A stretch of 64,000 bases of DNA from Cellulomonas sp. WB94 (lineage in GTDB: Bacteria > Actinomycetota > Actinomycetes > Actinomycetales > Cellulomonadaceae), in contig NZ_QEES01000002.1 in NCBI RefSeq assembly GCF_003115775.1, positions 2,046,001-2,110,000 on the forward strand. Reading direction: 5' to 3'. Under the pieces are notes generated by a model. The model had not been told where the DNA came from, searched no databases, and was given only the letters and a program-made list of their open reading frames with translations. Below, in pieces: positions 45,854 through 54,316 of this stretch (position 1 is its first letter; each line of letters starts with the position of its first letter). The position numbers and the translations under genes are program-made.

Positions 45854-46761
45854 CGCTCACGACCGACTCGTTCGACTTCGTCGCCGACCTCGTACGGCGC
45901 CGCAGCGCCATCCAGCTCGACCGCGGCAAGGAGTACCTCGTCGAGAGCCGGCTCGCACCGCTCGCCCGCGAGGCCGGGATCGGCGTCGACGAGTACGTCC
46001 GCCGGGTGCGCTCGGCCCGCCGTGAGGCCGACTACGAGGACGTCGTCGAGGCGCTCACGACCAACGAGACCTCGTGGTTCCGGGACGCGGCGCCGTTCGA
46101 TGCGCTGCGTACGCACGTCGTCCCCGCGTTCGCGTCCGAGCGCGGCCGGATCGACCGGCTGCGCCTGTGGTCGGCGGCCTGCTCGACCGGCCAGGAGGCG
46201 TACTCCATCGTCATGACGCTCACCGACGTCCTGCCCGGCACGCCGGTCGAGGTCCTCGCCACGGACCTCTCGACCCAGGTGCTCGAGCGCGGTCGCGCCG
46301 GCCGGTACTCGCAGCTCGAGGTGAACCGGGGCCTTCCCGCGGCGATGCTCGTCCGTCACCTCCAGCGCGCAGGCGCCGAGTGGAAGGTGTCCGACGCCCT
46401 CCAGCGGGCCGTCACGTTCGCCCGGCACAACCTGCTCGACGCCGCTCCGGCCGGTGCCCCGTTCGACGTCGTGTTCCTTCGAAACGTCCTCATCTACTTC
46501 GACCTCCCGACCAAGCGGGCGATCCTCGCGCGGGTCCGCCGGGTGCTGCGCCCCGACGGGTTCCTGATCCTCGGTGCAGCGGAGTCGACGCTCGGGGTCG
46601 ACGACGCGTGGGACCGCATCCCGGTCGCGCGCGGGTCGGTATACCGGCCCGTGTCCCGGGTCTCGCCCTCGCAGACGACCCCGTTCGTCCACTCGGGCGC
46701 GATTCCCGTGGCCGGCACGTCCGCCTTCCCGATCATCCCCCGCCAAGGAGCACACCGATGA
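45850..46761 (+). CDS. cheR: Chemotaxis receptor methyltransferase CheR
   Basis: 303 residues from the GTG at 45850. An N-terminal helical domain (FVADLVRRRSAIQLDRGKEY) is followed by a SAM-dependent methyltransferase fold: TTNETSWFRD, LWSAACSTGQEAYSI (SAM site), VEVLATDLSTQVLERGRAG and PFDVVFLRNVLIYFD. It adds methyl groups to receptor glutamates opposite CheB. The stop overlaps the ATG of the first cheY. Confidence 0.96.
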   Translation: MTLTTDSFDFVADLVRRRSAIQLDRGKEYLVESRLAPLAREAGIGVDEYVRRVRSARREADYEDVVEALTTNETSWFRDAAPFDALRTHVVPAFASERGRIDRLRLWSAACSTGQEAYSIVMTLTDVLPGTPVEVLATDLSTQVLERGRAGRYSQLEVNRGLPAAMLVRHLQRAGAEWKVSDALQRAVTFARHNLLDAAPAGAPFDVVFLRNVLIYFDLPTKRAILARVRRVLRPDGFLILGAAESTLGVDDAWDRIPVARGSVYRPVSRVSPSQTTPFVHSGAIPVAGTSAFPIIPRQGAHR

Positions 46762-47141
46762 AGGCGCTCGTCATCGACGACTCGCGCACGATGCGCCGGA
46801 TCGTCGGCGCCCTGCTGGAGCCGCTCGGCTTCGAGGTCCACCAGGCCGGCGACGGCCAGGAGGCGCTCGACCTGCTCGACGACGGCCTCGAGGTCGACCT
46901 GGCCTGCATCGACTGGAACATGCCGGTCATGGACGGCCTCGAGTTCGTGACCCGTGTCCGGTCGAACCCCGACCGCCGCCAGATCACTCTCATGATGGTG
47001 ACGACCGAGAGCGAGACCGGGCAGATCGTCCGCGCCCTGGCCGCCGGGGCGCACGAGTACCTGATCAAGCCGTTCACCCCCGACAGCATCCGCGACAAGC
47101 TGGAGCTGCTCGGCCTTGTCGGGAGCGAGGAGCTCGTATGA
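46758..47141 (+). CDS. cheY: Response regulator CheY (first copy)
   Basis: 127 residues, single receiver domain. Acidic pair in LVIDDSRTMRRI, phospho-Asp in CIDWNMPVMDG, conserved Thr in MMVTTESET and Lys in YLIKPFTP. It is predicted to carry the CheA phosphoryl signal to the motor. It overlaps cheX by 4 bases, implying tight coupling of signal and dephosphorylation. Confidence 0.92.
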   Translation: MKALVIDDSRTMRRIVGALLEPLGFEVHQAGDGQEALDLLDDGLEVDLACIDWNMPVMDGLEFVTRVRSNPDRRQITLMMVTTESETGQIVRALAAGAHEYLIKPFTPDSIRDKLELLGLVGSEELV

Positions 47142-47587
47142 GCGACACTGCCGTTGACCAGATGTACGCCATCGCCGAGCAGGTGTTCTCGGCGATGATC
47201 GACGGCGACGTCGGCCCGCTTCAGCCGTGGCTGGGCGACGTGCCGGCGGTCGTGGACCCGATCGTGGGATGGGTCGACGCGCACGGCGGCTGGACGGGCC
47301 GTGCGGCGCTGACGACCTCGCGCCCCGTGGCGTACGACCTCACGCGCGCCCTGCTGCACATGGCTCCGCACGAGGAGGTCGGCGTCGAGGACCTCGTCGA
47401 CGCGTACGGCGAGCTCGTCAACGTCGTCGGCGGCAACTTCAAGGCGCTGCTGCCCACGTCGGGCACGCTCGGGCTGCCGAGAGTCGCGGACACGCTGCCC
47501 GAGGTCCTCGGGGCGGTGCCCATGGAAGGTCTGAACCTCGCGTGGCGAGGCCACCTCATCGTCGTGTCCATCTGGATGTTCGGGTAG
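47138..47587 (+). CDS. cheX: CheX-type CheY-P phosphatase
   Basis: 149 residues. The CheX/CheC catalytic pattern ExxN is present in DAYGELVNVVGGNFKALLP, with the typical Gly-Asn-Lys context of CheX. The N-terminus MYAIAEQVFSAMIDGD matches the first helix of the family. CheX dephosphorylates CheY-P. No cheZ is found in the window, so this is the likely signal-termination enzyme. Confidence 0.82.
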   Translation: MSDTAVDQMYAIAEQVFSAMIDGDVGPLQPWLGDVPAVVDPIVGWVDAHGGWTGRAALTTSRPVAYDLTRALLHMAPHEEVGVEDLVDAYGELVNVVGGNFKALLPTSGTLGLPRVADTLPEVLGAVPMEGLNLAWRGHLIVVSIWMFG

Positions 47588-47598
47588 AAGGGATCACC

Positions 47599-47961
47599 AT
47601 GCTGCGAGTTCTCATCGCGGACGACAGTCGTGTCATGCGACAGATCGTCATCCGCACGCTGCGCCAGGCCGGTTACGACTGGGACGTCCGGGAGGCGTCG
47701 GACGGGGTCGAGGCGCTGGCTGCGGTCCAGGCCGACGAGCCCGACCTGGTGCTGTCCGACTGGAACATGCCCAACATGACGGGCATCGAGCTGCTGGGCG
47801 CGATGCGCTCGGAGGGCTACGGGACGCCGTTCGCGTTCGTGACGTCCGAGGGCTCCGCGGAGATGCGGGCGGAGGCCGAGCAGGCCGGCGCGCTGTTCCT
47901 CATCGCCAAGCCGTTCACCGCCGAATCGTTCCGTGACGCGATCGAGCCGGTGCTCGCATGA
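47599..47961 (+). CDS. Response regulator CheY (second copy)
   Basis: 120-residue receiver. VLIADDSRVMRQIVIRTLRQ, phospho-Asp in VLSDWNMPNMTGIELL, AFVTSEGSAEM with a conserved Thr, and IAKPFTAESF. It is clearly distinct from the first CheY, having diverged over most positions while keeping the DWNMP core. One of the two may act on the motor and the other as a phosphate sink (inference). It overlaps the following gene by 4 bases. Confidence 0.9.
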   Translation: MLRVLIADDSRVMRQIVIRTLRQAGYDWDVREASDGVEALAAVQADEPDLVLSDWNMPNMTGIELLGAMRSEGYGTPFAFVTSEGSAEMRAEAEQAGALFLIAKPFTAESFRDAIEPVLA

Positions 47962-48446
47962 GCAACGACACGCACCTGCCCGCCGCGAAGGACATCCGCG
48001 ACCTGCTCGCCGACCTGCTCGGTCGGGATGTCGAGGTCACCACGGGCGGGACGATGGTCGATCCCGCTGTCGACTTCGGGGCGATGGTCGGCGTCTACGT
48101 CGACAGGAACGTGCGCCTTGCCGCGCTCGTGCTGCTCGACATCGCCCTGGCGTCCCGGATGGGCGCCGCGATCGCCCTGCTGCCGACCCGCGCTGCCGAG
48201 GCGGCGATCAACAACGGCCTGCTGCCCGACAACATCCGCGACAACGCCGCCGAGATCCTCAACATCACGGCGTCTCTCTTCAACGTCGAGGGTGCGCCGC
48301 ACGTGCGGCTCGATGCCGTGTACGCGCCGGGTGACCCGATCCCTGCGGACGTCGCGCAGTGGATCCTGACGTTCGTGCGCCGCTGCGACCTCGGCATGGA
48401 CGTGGCGGGCTACGGCGGCGGTCAGTTCTCGCTGCTCGTGCCCTGA
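47958..48446 (+). CDS. CheX/CheC-like protein (divergent)
   Basis: 162 residues. LAADLLGR-like N-terminal helix (DIRDLLADLLGRDVEV), a beta region (MVGVYVDRNVRLAALVLLDI), and a helix DNAAEILNITASLFNVEG that includes ExxN, the catalytic pair of CheX/CheC phosphatases. Similarity is weaker than for the gene at 47138. Pairing with the second cheY supports a phosphatase or sequestering role. Last gene of the che operon. Confidence 0.6.
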   Translation: MSNDTHLPAAKDIRDLLADLLGRDVEVTTGGTMVDPAVDFGAMVGVYVDRNVRLAALVLLDIALASRMGAAIALLPTRAAEAAINNGLLPDNIRDNAAEILNITASLFNVEGAPHVRLDAVYAPGDPIPADVAQWILTFVRRCDLGMDVAGYGGGQFSLLVP

Positions 48447-48526
48447 GGCCTGTCGCGGCGCGGAGCCCAGAGCCCGGCGGCCGCGGGGCCTCCCGCAGGT
48501 AGGTCACGAACCGATAACGTTGCGGC

Positions 48527-49405
48527 GTGCCGACGACCGACGAGCTCTCGCCCCTGCGCCGGCGTGACCTGCGCGCGTACCGGATGGGCACGCTGCGCCG
48601 GCGCAGCCGCCGCCACGTCGTCGTTGTCGCCTCGGTCCTCGGGATCGCGCTCCTGGCAGCCGTCACCCCGGCCGTCCTGAGCGGCGACACCCCCGTCGAG
48701 GCCGTCGAGGCTCTGCCGGCCCGTCTCGCGGGCCCGGGAGACCTGGCCGCTCGCGGCGCTGACCAGGCCGTTCGCGGGGCCGACGGCGCGATCGGTGCGA
48801 TGGTCGCGTCCCGGTCGGGCGAACGGCGGGACGCGGTCCCGCCGGTACCGTCGCCCTCGGCGATGGCATCGGCCGACGTCGGTCAGCCGCCGGCCGTCGC
48901 CGCGCCACCGGCACGGTCGCAGGCGACGTCGATCGCTCAGGGGACCATCGCTCCGGCCGTCGACGCAACGGCCCCTGCGCCCTCCACGACGTCGACGACA
49001 ACGCCGTCACCGACGGCGGCACCGACGGCGGCACCGGCCCTGTCCGACGACGAGCAGCTCGCGGCCCGGCTCGTCGTGCTCACCAACGCCGAGCGCGCGA
49101 AGGCCGGTCTTGTGGCGCTCGAGACGTCGCCGTGCGCGACCGCCCAGGCCGCCGCACGAGCCGCCGTCCTGGTCGCGCAGGGACGGTTCGAGCACGACCC
49201 GCTCGGCCCGGTCGTCGAGGCGTGCGGCGGGAGCAGCGTCGGCGAGAACCTCGCGCTCGGCTACTCGACGCCCGAGGCGATGACGGCCGGCTGGATGGCC
49301 TCACCGGGCCATCGGGAGAACATCCTGCGCGCCTACACCTCGATCGGCATCGGCTGCGTCACCGGGTCGGCCGGCGCCCTGTGCTCCCAGCTGTTCCTCG
49401 GCTGA
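48527..49405 (+). CDS. Exported CAP-domain protein
   Basis: 292 residues. A basic N-terminus and one membrane helix (VVVVASVLGIALLAAVTPAV, about 32-51) act as signal anchor. A long Pro/Ala/Thr/Ser linker to about 170 precedes a CAP/SCP (Allergen V5-like) domain: LVVLTNAERAKAGLVAL, GRFEHDPLG, VGENLALGYSTPEAM and WMASPGHRENIL. The C-terminus CSQLFLG is shared with the protein at 52929. Function in bacteria is not settled. Not obviously part of the motility island. Confidence 0.85.
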   Translation: MPTTDELSPLRRRDLRAYRMGTLRRRSRRHVVVVASVLGIALLAAVTPAVLSGDTPVEAVEALPARLAGPGDLAARGADQAVRGADGAIGAMVASRSGERRDAVPPVPSPSAMASADVGQPPAVAAPPARSQATSIAQGTIAPAVDATAPAPSTTSTTTPSPTAAPTAAPALSDDEQLAARLVVLTNAERAKAGLVALETSPCATAQAAARAAVLVAQGRFEHDPLGPVVEACGGSSVGENLALGYSTPEAMTAGWMASPGHRENILRAYTSIGIGCVTGSAGALCSQLFLG

Positions 49406-49473
49406 CACCCCGGGCGGTCCACTTCGCACACCACGTGGACAACCTGTGTGCGGAGGGTGCCAGTTCTGCGATC

Positions 49474-50970
49474 ATGCGCGCCATGGCGACTACTTCCCCC
49501 CGGACGGAGACGGCTGCCCCCCGCAACGCCGTCGACCGTTACTTCAAGATCACCGAGCGTGGTTCCTCGATCGGCGCCGAGGTCCGCGGCGGTCTCGTGA
49601 CCTTCTTCACGATGAGCTACATCATCGTTCTCAACCCGATCATCCTGGGCTTCGTCCAGGACGGCACGGGCAAGTTCCTCGGCGGCGGTGACGCCCCGAA
49701 CCTCGGCATGATCGCCGCGGCCACGGCCCTCATCGCCGGCCTCCTGACGATCCTTATGGGGACCGTCGCAAACTTCCCGATCGCGCTCGCCGCGGGCCTC
49801 GGCCTCAACGCCGTGGTCGCGTACTCGATCGCCGCCCTGCCGGGCATGACGTGGCCCGACGCGATGGGCATCGTCGTGATCGAGGGCCTCATCATCCTGA
49901 TCCTCGTGCTCACCGGGTTCCGGCGGGCCGTGTTCAAGGCCGTCCCCGTCGAGATCAAGACGGCCATCAGCGTCGGCATCGGCCTGTTCATCGCGTTCAT
50001 CGGCCTCGTCGACTCCGGGTTCGTCCGGATCCCGGCGAGCCAGGCCACGCCGGTCGAGCTCGGCATCAGCGGCTCCCTGGCCGGCTGGCCGCTCCTCGTG
50101 TTCGTGGTCGGCCTGCTCCTCGCGATCATCCTCATGGTGCGCAAGGTCAAGGGCGCGATCCTCATCGCGATCCTCAGCTCGACGGTCCTCGCGCTCATCG
50201 TCGAGGCTGTCGGCAAGGTCGGCCCGATGAAGGTCGACGGCGCCGTCGTCAAGCCGACGGGCTGGGAGCTCAACGTCCCGCACATCTCCGGCTCGATCGT
50301 CTCGGTCCCCGACTTCTCGCTCATCGGGCACTTCTCGCTCTTCGGCGCGTTCGGCAAGATCGGCGTCCTCGCGGTCGCGCTCCTCGTGTTCGCGATCATG
50401 CTCGCCGACTTCTTCGACACGATGGGCACGATGGTCGCCGTCGGCGGCGAGGCCGGTCTGCTCGACGAGGAGGGCAACCCCGAGGGTGCTCAGCAGATCC
50501 TCATCGTCGACTCGATCGCCGCGGCGGCCGGTGGCATGGGCAGCGTCTCGTCCAACACCAGCTACATCGAGTCGGCGGCGGGTGTCGGTGACGGCGCTCG
50601 CACCGGTCTCGCGTCGATCGTGACCGGTATCGCGTTCCTGCTCGCGACGTTCCTGTCGCCGCTGGTCAACCTGGTGCCGTTCGAGGCGGCCACCCCGGCG
50701 CTCGTCGTCGTCGGCTTCCTCATGGTCATGCAGGTGTCCGGGATCGACTGGAAGAACTTCGAGGTCGCGATCCCCGCGTTCCTCACGATCATCCTGATGC
50801 CGTTCACCTACTCGATCACCGCGGGCATCGGCGCGGGCTTCATCGCGTTCGTCGTCATCAAGATCGCGGTCGGCAAGATCAAGGCCATCCACCCGCTCAT
50901 GTGGGTCGCTGCGATCCTGTTCGTCTTCTACTTCACGCTCGGCCCCATCAAGGACGCTCTGGGCATCTGA
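49474..50970 (+). CDS. NCS2/AzgA-family purine permease
   Basis: 498 residues with about 12 or more hydrophobic spans. GGLVTFFTMSYIIVLNP near the N-terminus, PIALAAGLGLNAVVAYSI, IKTAISVGIGLFIAFIGLVD, ADFFDTMGTMVAVGGEAGLL and VSSNTSYIESAAGVGDGART are the hallmarks of the AzgA/PbuG subfamily, which takes up hypoxanthine, guanine or adenine. I use ATG 49474; ATG 49483 is possible. It is followed by an inverted repeat that can terminate it and the convergent vanZ gene. Confidence 0.93.
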   Translation: MRAMATTSPRTETAAPRNAVDRYFKITERGSSIGAEVRGGLVTFFTMSYIIVLNPIILGFVQDGTGKFLGGGDAPNLGMIAAATALIAGLLTILMGTVANFPIALAAGLGLNAVVAYSIAALPGMTWPDAMGIVVIEGLIILILVLTGFRRAVFKAVPVEIKTAISVGIGLFIAFIGLVDSGFVRIPASQATPVELGISGSLAGWPLLVFVVGLLLAIILMVRKVKGAILIAILSSTVLALIVEAVGKVGPMKVDGAVVKPTGWELNVPHISGSIVSVPDFSLIGHFSLFGAFGKIGVLAVALLVFAIMLADFFDTMGTMVAVGGEAGLLDEEGNPEGAQQILIVDSIAAAAGGMGSVSSNTSYIESAAGVGDGARTGLASIVTGIAFLLATFLSPLVNLVPFEAATPALVVVGFLMVMQVSGIDWKNFEVAIPAFLTIILMPFTYSITAGIGAGFIAFVVIKIAVGKIKAIHPLMWVAAILFVFYFTLGPIKDALGI

Positions 50971-50998
50971 GCCCCGGGCAGCCGCCCGACGAGAGTCC

Positions 50999-51062
50999 CG
51001 ACGAGAGTGCAGCGACGTCTGCCCCGGAAGCACCGGGCGCAGCCGTCACTGCACTCTCGTCG
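50999..51062. terminator. Bidirectional terminator between purine permease and VanZ genes
   Basis: CGACGAGAGTGCAG (50999-51012) and CTGCACTCTCGTCG (51049-51062) are perfect 14-base inverted arms around a 36-base interior. The right arm lies inside the 3' end of the convergent vanZ coding sequence. Confidence 0.6.
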
Positions 51063-51537
51063 CGTCCGGGTCGCTCGCGTCCGGCTCGGCAGCGGCCGGC
51101 TCGCTCGTCGGGCTCCGCCGGGTCCGACGTGCGGCCACGACGACAGCGAGCCCGAGCAGGCCGACCGCGGCACCTGCCGTGTTCAGGACGACGTCCTGGA
51201 TCGTCGGGACGCGCGTCGGGAGGAACATCAGCTGGCTCGTCTCGATGGCAGCTGAGACCGCACACCCGGCGGCGACCACCGCACCCCGATGCCGATGGCT
51301 CACGAGAAGCCCGCCGAGCACGCCGAACGGCACGAACATCACCACGTTCGCCGTGGCCTCCAGGCCCTCGTAGGTCACCGGGACCCCGTGCCCGGTCAGC
51401 CACGCGGTGAGCGACCGGAGCGCGTCGAGCTGGTCCGGGCTCGCGAAGTCGGGCCACAGGGTCATCCGCGCGACGCCCAGGAGGTAGAGGACCGCCGCGC
51501 ACACGACCACGCGTCGGGCTCGACGGTCGGTCACCAT
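51046..51537 (-). CDS. VanZ-family membrane protein
   Basis: About 163 residues from ATG 51537 (a longer start at 51585 exists). VVVCAAVLYLLGVARMTLWP, ATANVVMFVPFGVLGGLL, GCAVSAAIETSQLMFLPTRV and QDVVLNTAGAAVGLLGLAVV are the four-helix VanZ pattern, including N-x-x-x-F-x-P-F-G and E-x-x-Q. VanZ contributes to low-level teicoplanin resistance in enterococci; the roles of its many homologues are unclear. The tail is Ser/Pro/Ala/Asp-rich. Confidence 0.88.
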   Translation of the reverse strand: MVTDRRARRVVVCAAVLYLLGVARMTLWPDFASPDQLDALRSLTAWLTGHGVPVTYEGLEATANVVMFVPFGVLGGLLVSHRHRGAVVAAGCAVSAAIETSQLMFLPTRVPTIQDVVLNTAGAAVGLLGLAVVVAARRTRRSPTSEPAAAEPDASDPDATRVQ

Positions 51538-51566
51538 CCGGCCAGGGTAAGGCGCCGAGAATCGGT

Positions 51567-51588
51567 ACAGTGGCCCGGGTCTCACTGT
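51567..51588 (+). promoter_or_regulatory. Dyad upstream of UDP-glucose dehydrogenase
   Basis: ACAGTG (51567-51572) and CACTGT (51583-51588), 10 bases apart, lie 19 bases before the ugd start. TACAGT at 51566-51571 could also serve as a -10. Function unproven. Confidence 0.3.
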
Positions 51589-51606
51589 CTGCCCCTAGGA
51601 GTCGTC

Positions 51607-52932
51607 ATGCGCGTCTCGGTCATCGGTTGCGGATATCTCGGTGCGGTTCACGCCGCGTCCATGGCGAAGCTGGGGCACGACGTCGTCGGTGTCGATGTCG
51701 ACGCGGTCAAGATCGCGGAGCTGGCGGCCGGCCGGGCGCCGTTCTACGAGCCGGGCCTGCCCGAGCTTCTCGACGACGTGATGGCCACCGGACGGCTGCG
51801 CTTCACGACCGACATGGCCGACGTCGCGGGGTCGCTGGTCCACTTCATCTGCGTGGGCACGCCGCAGAAGCGTGGGGAGTTCGGCGCCGACCTCGTGTAC
51901 GTCGACGTGGCGTTCGAGCAGCTGCTCGCGCACGTGGGCCCGGGCGAGGTCGTCGCCGGCAAGTCGACGGTCCCGGTCGGCACGGCCGAGAGGCTCGCCG
52001 AACGGCTGGCCGGCACGGGTGCGACGCTCGTGTGGAATCCCGAGTTCCTCCGCGAGGGGCTCGCGGTCCAGGACACCCTGCACCCCGACCGCCTCATCTA
52101 CGGACTGCCGACCGACGACGACGGCGTCCCCACGGCGGCTGGCGATGCCGCCAAGGCGCAGCTGGACGACGTGTACGCGACTCCGCTCGCGGAGGGAGTG
52201 CCGTTGGTCGTCACTGACTACGCGACCGCTCAGCTCGTGAAGGTCGCCGCCAACTCGTTCCTCGCGACCAAGATCTCCTTCATCAACGCGATGGCCGAGC
52301 TGTGCGAGGCGACCGGCGCGGACGTCACGCGACTCGCAGATGCCATTGGTTACGACAGCCGGATCGGCCGCAAGTTCCTCAACGCCGGCCTCGGGTTCGG
52401 CGGCGGCTGCCTACCCAAGGACATCCGGGCGTTCATGGCCCGTGCCGGAGAGCTCGGCGTCGACCAGGCGTTGTCGTTCCTGCGTGAGGTCGACTCGATC
52501 AACATGCGGCGGCGCGTCCGCATGGTCGACCTGGCGCGCGACGTGTGCCACGGCTCGATCGTCGGCCGTCGGGTCGCGGTGCTCGGGGCCGCCTTCAAGC
52601 CCGACAGCGACGACGTGCGGGACTCCCCGGCGCTGTCGGTCGCCGCGCAGATGCAGCTCCAGGGCGCGCACGTCACGGTGACGGACCCGAAGGCGATCGA
52701 GAACGCCCGCGCAAAGTGGCCGGACCTGAAGTTCGCCGACACCGCGCTCGAGGCCGCCACAGGCGCCGACGTCGTGCTGCTCGCGACCGAGTGGGCCGAG
52801 TACCGCGACCTTGACCCGGCCGTGCTCGGCGGCGTCGTGGCCGAGCGCCGCATCCTCGACGGGCGCAACGTGCTCGACCCGGCACGCTGGCGCGCCGCTG
52901 GCTGGACGTACCGCGCCCTCGGCCGCCCTTGA
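51607..52932 (+). CDS. ugd: UDP-glucose 6-dehydrogenase
   Basis: 441 residues. The N-terminal NAD-binding fold starts VSVIGCGYLGAVHAASMAKL. STVPVGTAERLAERLAG, WNPEFLREGLAVQDTLHPDR and KVAANSFLATKISFINAMAE match the family. The catalytic Cys is residue 268 in LGFGGGCLPKDIRAF. The UDP-binding C-terminal domain includes VLGAAFKPDSDDVRDSPAL. It oxidises UDP-glucose to UDP-glucuronate for capsule or exopolysaccharide. The stop overlaps the TTG start of the next gene. Confidence 0.95.
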   Translation: MRVSVIGCGYLGAVHAASMAKLGHDVVGVDVDAVKIAELAAGRAPFYEPGLPELLDDVMATGRLRFTTDMADVAGSLVHFICVGTPQKRGEFGADLVYVDVAFEQLLAHVGPGEVVAGKSTVPVGTAERLAERLAGTGATLVWNPEFLREGLAVQDTLHPDRLIYGLPTDDDGVPTAAGDAAKAQLDDVYATPLAEGVPLVVTDYATAQLVKVAANSFLATKISFINAMAELCEATGADVTRLADAIGYDSRIGRKFLNAGLGFGGGCLPKDIRAFMARAGELGVDQALSFLREVDSINMRRRVRMVDLARDVCHGSIVGRRVAVLGAAFKPDSDDVRDSPALSVAAQMQLQGAHVTVTDPKAIENARAKWPDLKFADTALEAATGADVVLLATEWAEYRDLDPAVLGGVVAERRILDGRNVLDPARWRAAGWTYRALGRP

Positions 52933-53450
52933 CTAACCGCCGCGACCTGCCACCGCCGATCTGGGCCTGGGCGACCATAGCTGTCGGGGTGGTGATGGCA
53001 GCGGTCGCTCTCGTCGTCGCGTTCCAGCAGGGTCTCGGCCCGACGGTCGCCGCGACACCGAGCTGGTCGGCCGCGGGCGCCGACCCGATCGCCTACGCCC
53101 AGGAGCTCGTGACGGACACCAACACGGCGCGTGCCGCGGAAGGGCTCTTGCCTCTCGAACTGTCCGAGTGCGCCCGTTCGGCAGCAGCCGACCGTGCCGA
53201 TGCGCTGACCGGCGGCCGCGAGCTCACGCATGCGAGTCTCGTCCCAGTCATGGAGGCGTGCGACCCCGCGGGACCCGCGGCCGAGAACCTCAGCCGAGCC
53301 GCCGCCGGTCCGCAGGCCGTCGTCGACGCCTGGCTCGCATCCCCCGGCCACCGCGCCAACCTGCTCGACCCGACGCTGACCCGGGTAGGAGTGGCCTGCG
53401 TCCTCGACCAGACCCGCATGCTCTGCTCCCAGCTCTTCCTGGGCCCATAA
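52929..53450 (+). CDS. Exported CAP-domain protein (short paralogue)
   Basis: 173 residues. A TTG start overlaps the ugd stop. Signal anchor at about 11-32 (IWAWATIAVGVVMAAVALVV), then directly a CAP domain with LVTDTNTARAAEGLLPL, AENLSRAAAGPQAVVDAW, WLASPGHRANLL and C-terminal CSQLFLGP. It lacks the long linker of the paralogue at 48527. Four Cys in the domain suggest disulphides. Co-transcription with ugd is likely. Confidence 0.85.
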   Translation: MTNRRDLPPPIWAWATIAVGVVMAAVALVVAFQQGLGPTVAATPSWSAAGADPIAYAQELVTDTNTARAAEGLLPLELSECARSAAADRADALTGGRELTHASLVPVMEACDPAGPAAENLSRAAAGPQAVVDAWLASPGHRANLLDPTLTRVGVACVLDQTRMLCSQLFLGP

Positions 53451-53467
53451 GCCCGCATCCCTCCCGC

Positions 53468-53525
53468 CGAGACTACGCGGATGGCTGGCTCGCGGGTTCG
53501 AATGCCAGCCCTCTGCGCAGTCTCG
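53468..53525 (+). terminator. Long interrupted stem-loop after ugd-CAP operon
   Basis: Nested pairs CGAGACT (53468-53474) with AGTCTCG (53519-53525), CGC (53476-53478) with GCG (53515-53517), and GGCTGGC (53483-53489) with GCCAGCC (53504-53510). The loop contains GGTTCGAAT. Probable terminator. Confidence 0.5.
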
Positions 53526-53775
53526 CCGGCGCGATCCGCGGGGCCGAGCCTAGGTGTGTGGGCGGGTCTCGAGTGCTGCGGCCCCGCACACCGCCCTACG
53601 GTCGCCCGACCAACCAAGACCCGCCCAACCCGTTCGACACGCCCGACCTATCCAGCCAGTCCGTCCTGCTCGGCCCGGTCGCTGGCGGGTCGAGGGCAGC
53701 CCGGCGGGCGCGAGCGGGGCTGGCGGTTGGTGGGCGGCTCGGGCGTGGACCCGGGCGGATCGGCCGAATGTCGTT

Positions 53776-53799
53776 ACTCAGGGTAATGAGTTAGGGTAA
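53776..53799. promoter_or_regulatory. Candidate MarR operator
   Basis: ACTCA (53776-53780), six bases, TGAGT (53787-53791), overlapped by direct repeats AGGGTAA at 53780-53786 and 53793-53799, directly before the start at 53804. It is unusually A+T-rich for this genome. It is likely the core promoter and autoregulatory operator (inference). Confidence 0.45.
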
Positions 53800-53803
53800 G
53801 GAC

Positions 53804-54316
53804 ATGCACGATCTTGCCGTCCACTCCGGGACCGGCGCAACAGCGCCCGTCACGCCCACCGCGCCGATCACGCCTCCGCCGCCGACCACGAAGCAGTGCC
53901 GGCCCGGCGAGCTCGCGGCCGAGCTGCGCATCGGGATCTTCCGCTCCGCCCGCCGGCTGCGCGCAGAGCGCGGGTCTGCCGATCTCCCCGACCACCAGTA
54001 CTCGGTGCTCGGCTGGCTCAACGTGAACGGGCCGCTCACGCCCGGCGCGCTCGCCGAGATGCAGCACGTGCAGCCGCCGTCGATGACCCGGACGGTCAAC
54101 ACGCTCGTCGAGCTAGGCCTGGTGCAGAAGGCCGAGCACCCCACGGACGGCCGCCAGGTCGTCGTGAGCCTGACCGATTCGGGGGTCAGAGAGGTCAAGG
54201 AGACGGTGCGACGTCGTGACGTGTGGTTGACCGGCAGGCTCGCGCAGCTCACCGCGGGTGAGCGCGCGACCCTGGCCGCCGCTGCCCAGCTGATGCGGGG
54301 GATCGCCGCCTCATGA
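53804..54316 (+). CDS. MarR-family transcriptional regulator
   Basis: 170 residues. A Pro/Thr-rich N-terminus of about 30 residues precedes the winged helix-turn-helix: PDHQYSVLGWLNVNGPLTPG, ALAEMQHVQPPSMTRTVNTL, ELGLVQKAEHPTDGRQVVVS (wing with D-x-R). It probably represses itself and the MFS exporter gene, which it overlaps by 4 bases. A dyad lies immediately upstream. Confidence 0.92.
   Translation: MHDLAVHSGTGATAPVTPTAPITPPPPTTKQCRPGELAAELRIGIFRSARRLRAERGSADLPDHQYSVLGWLNVNGPLTPGALAEMQHVQPPSMTRTVNTLVELGLVQKAEHPTDGRQVVVSLTDSGVREVKETVRRRDVWLTGRLAQLTAGERATLAAAAQLMRGIAAS

Larger units (their letters stand above)
53451..53803. other. 353-bp intergenic region
   Basis: No credible gene. It holds a long interrupted stem-loop just after the CAP gene and, at its end, a dyad and direct repeats in front of the marR-type gene. 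The middle (53526-53770) is GC-rich and shows nothing I can assign. Confidence 0.6.

Noticed and set aside
53490-53510. T-loop-like sequence GGTTCGAAT suggesting a tRNA
   Set aside because: The flanking bases form a long nested hairpin, not a cloverleaf: the five bases either side of the TTCGAAT loop do not pair and no D or anticodon arm is found. Treated as a terminator-like stem-loop.
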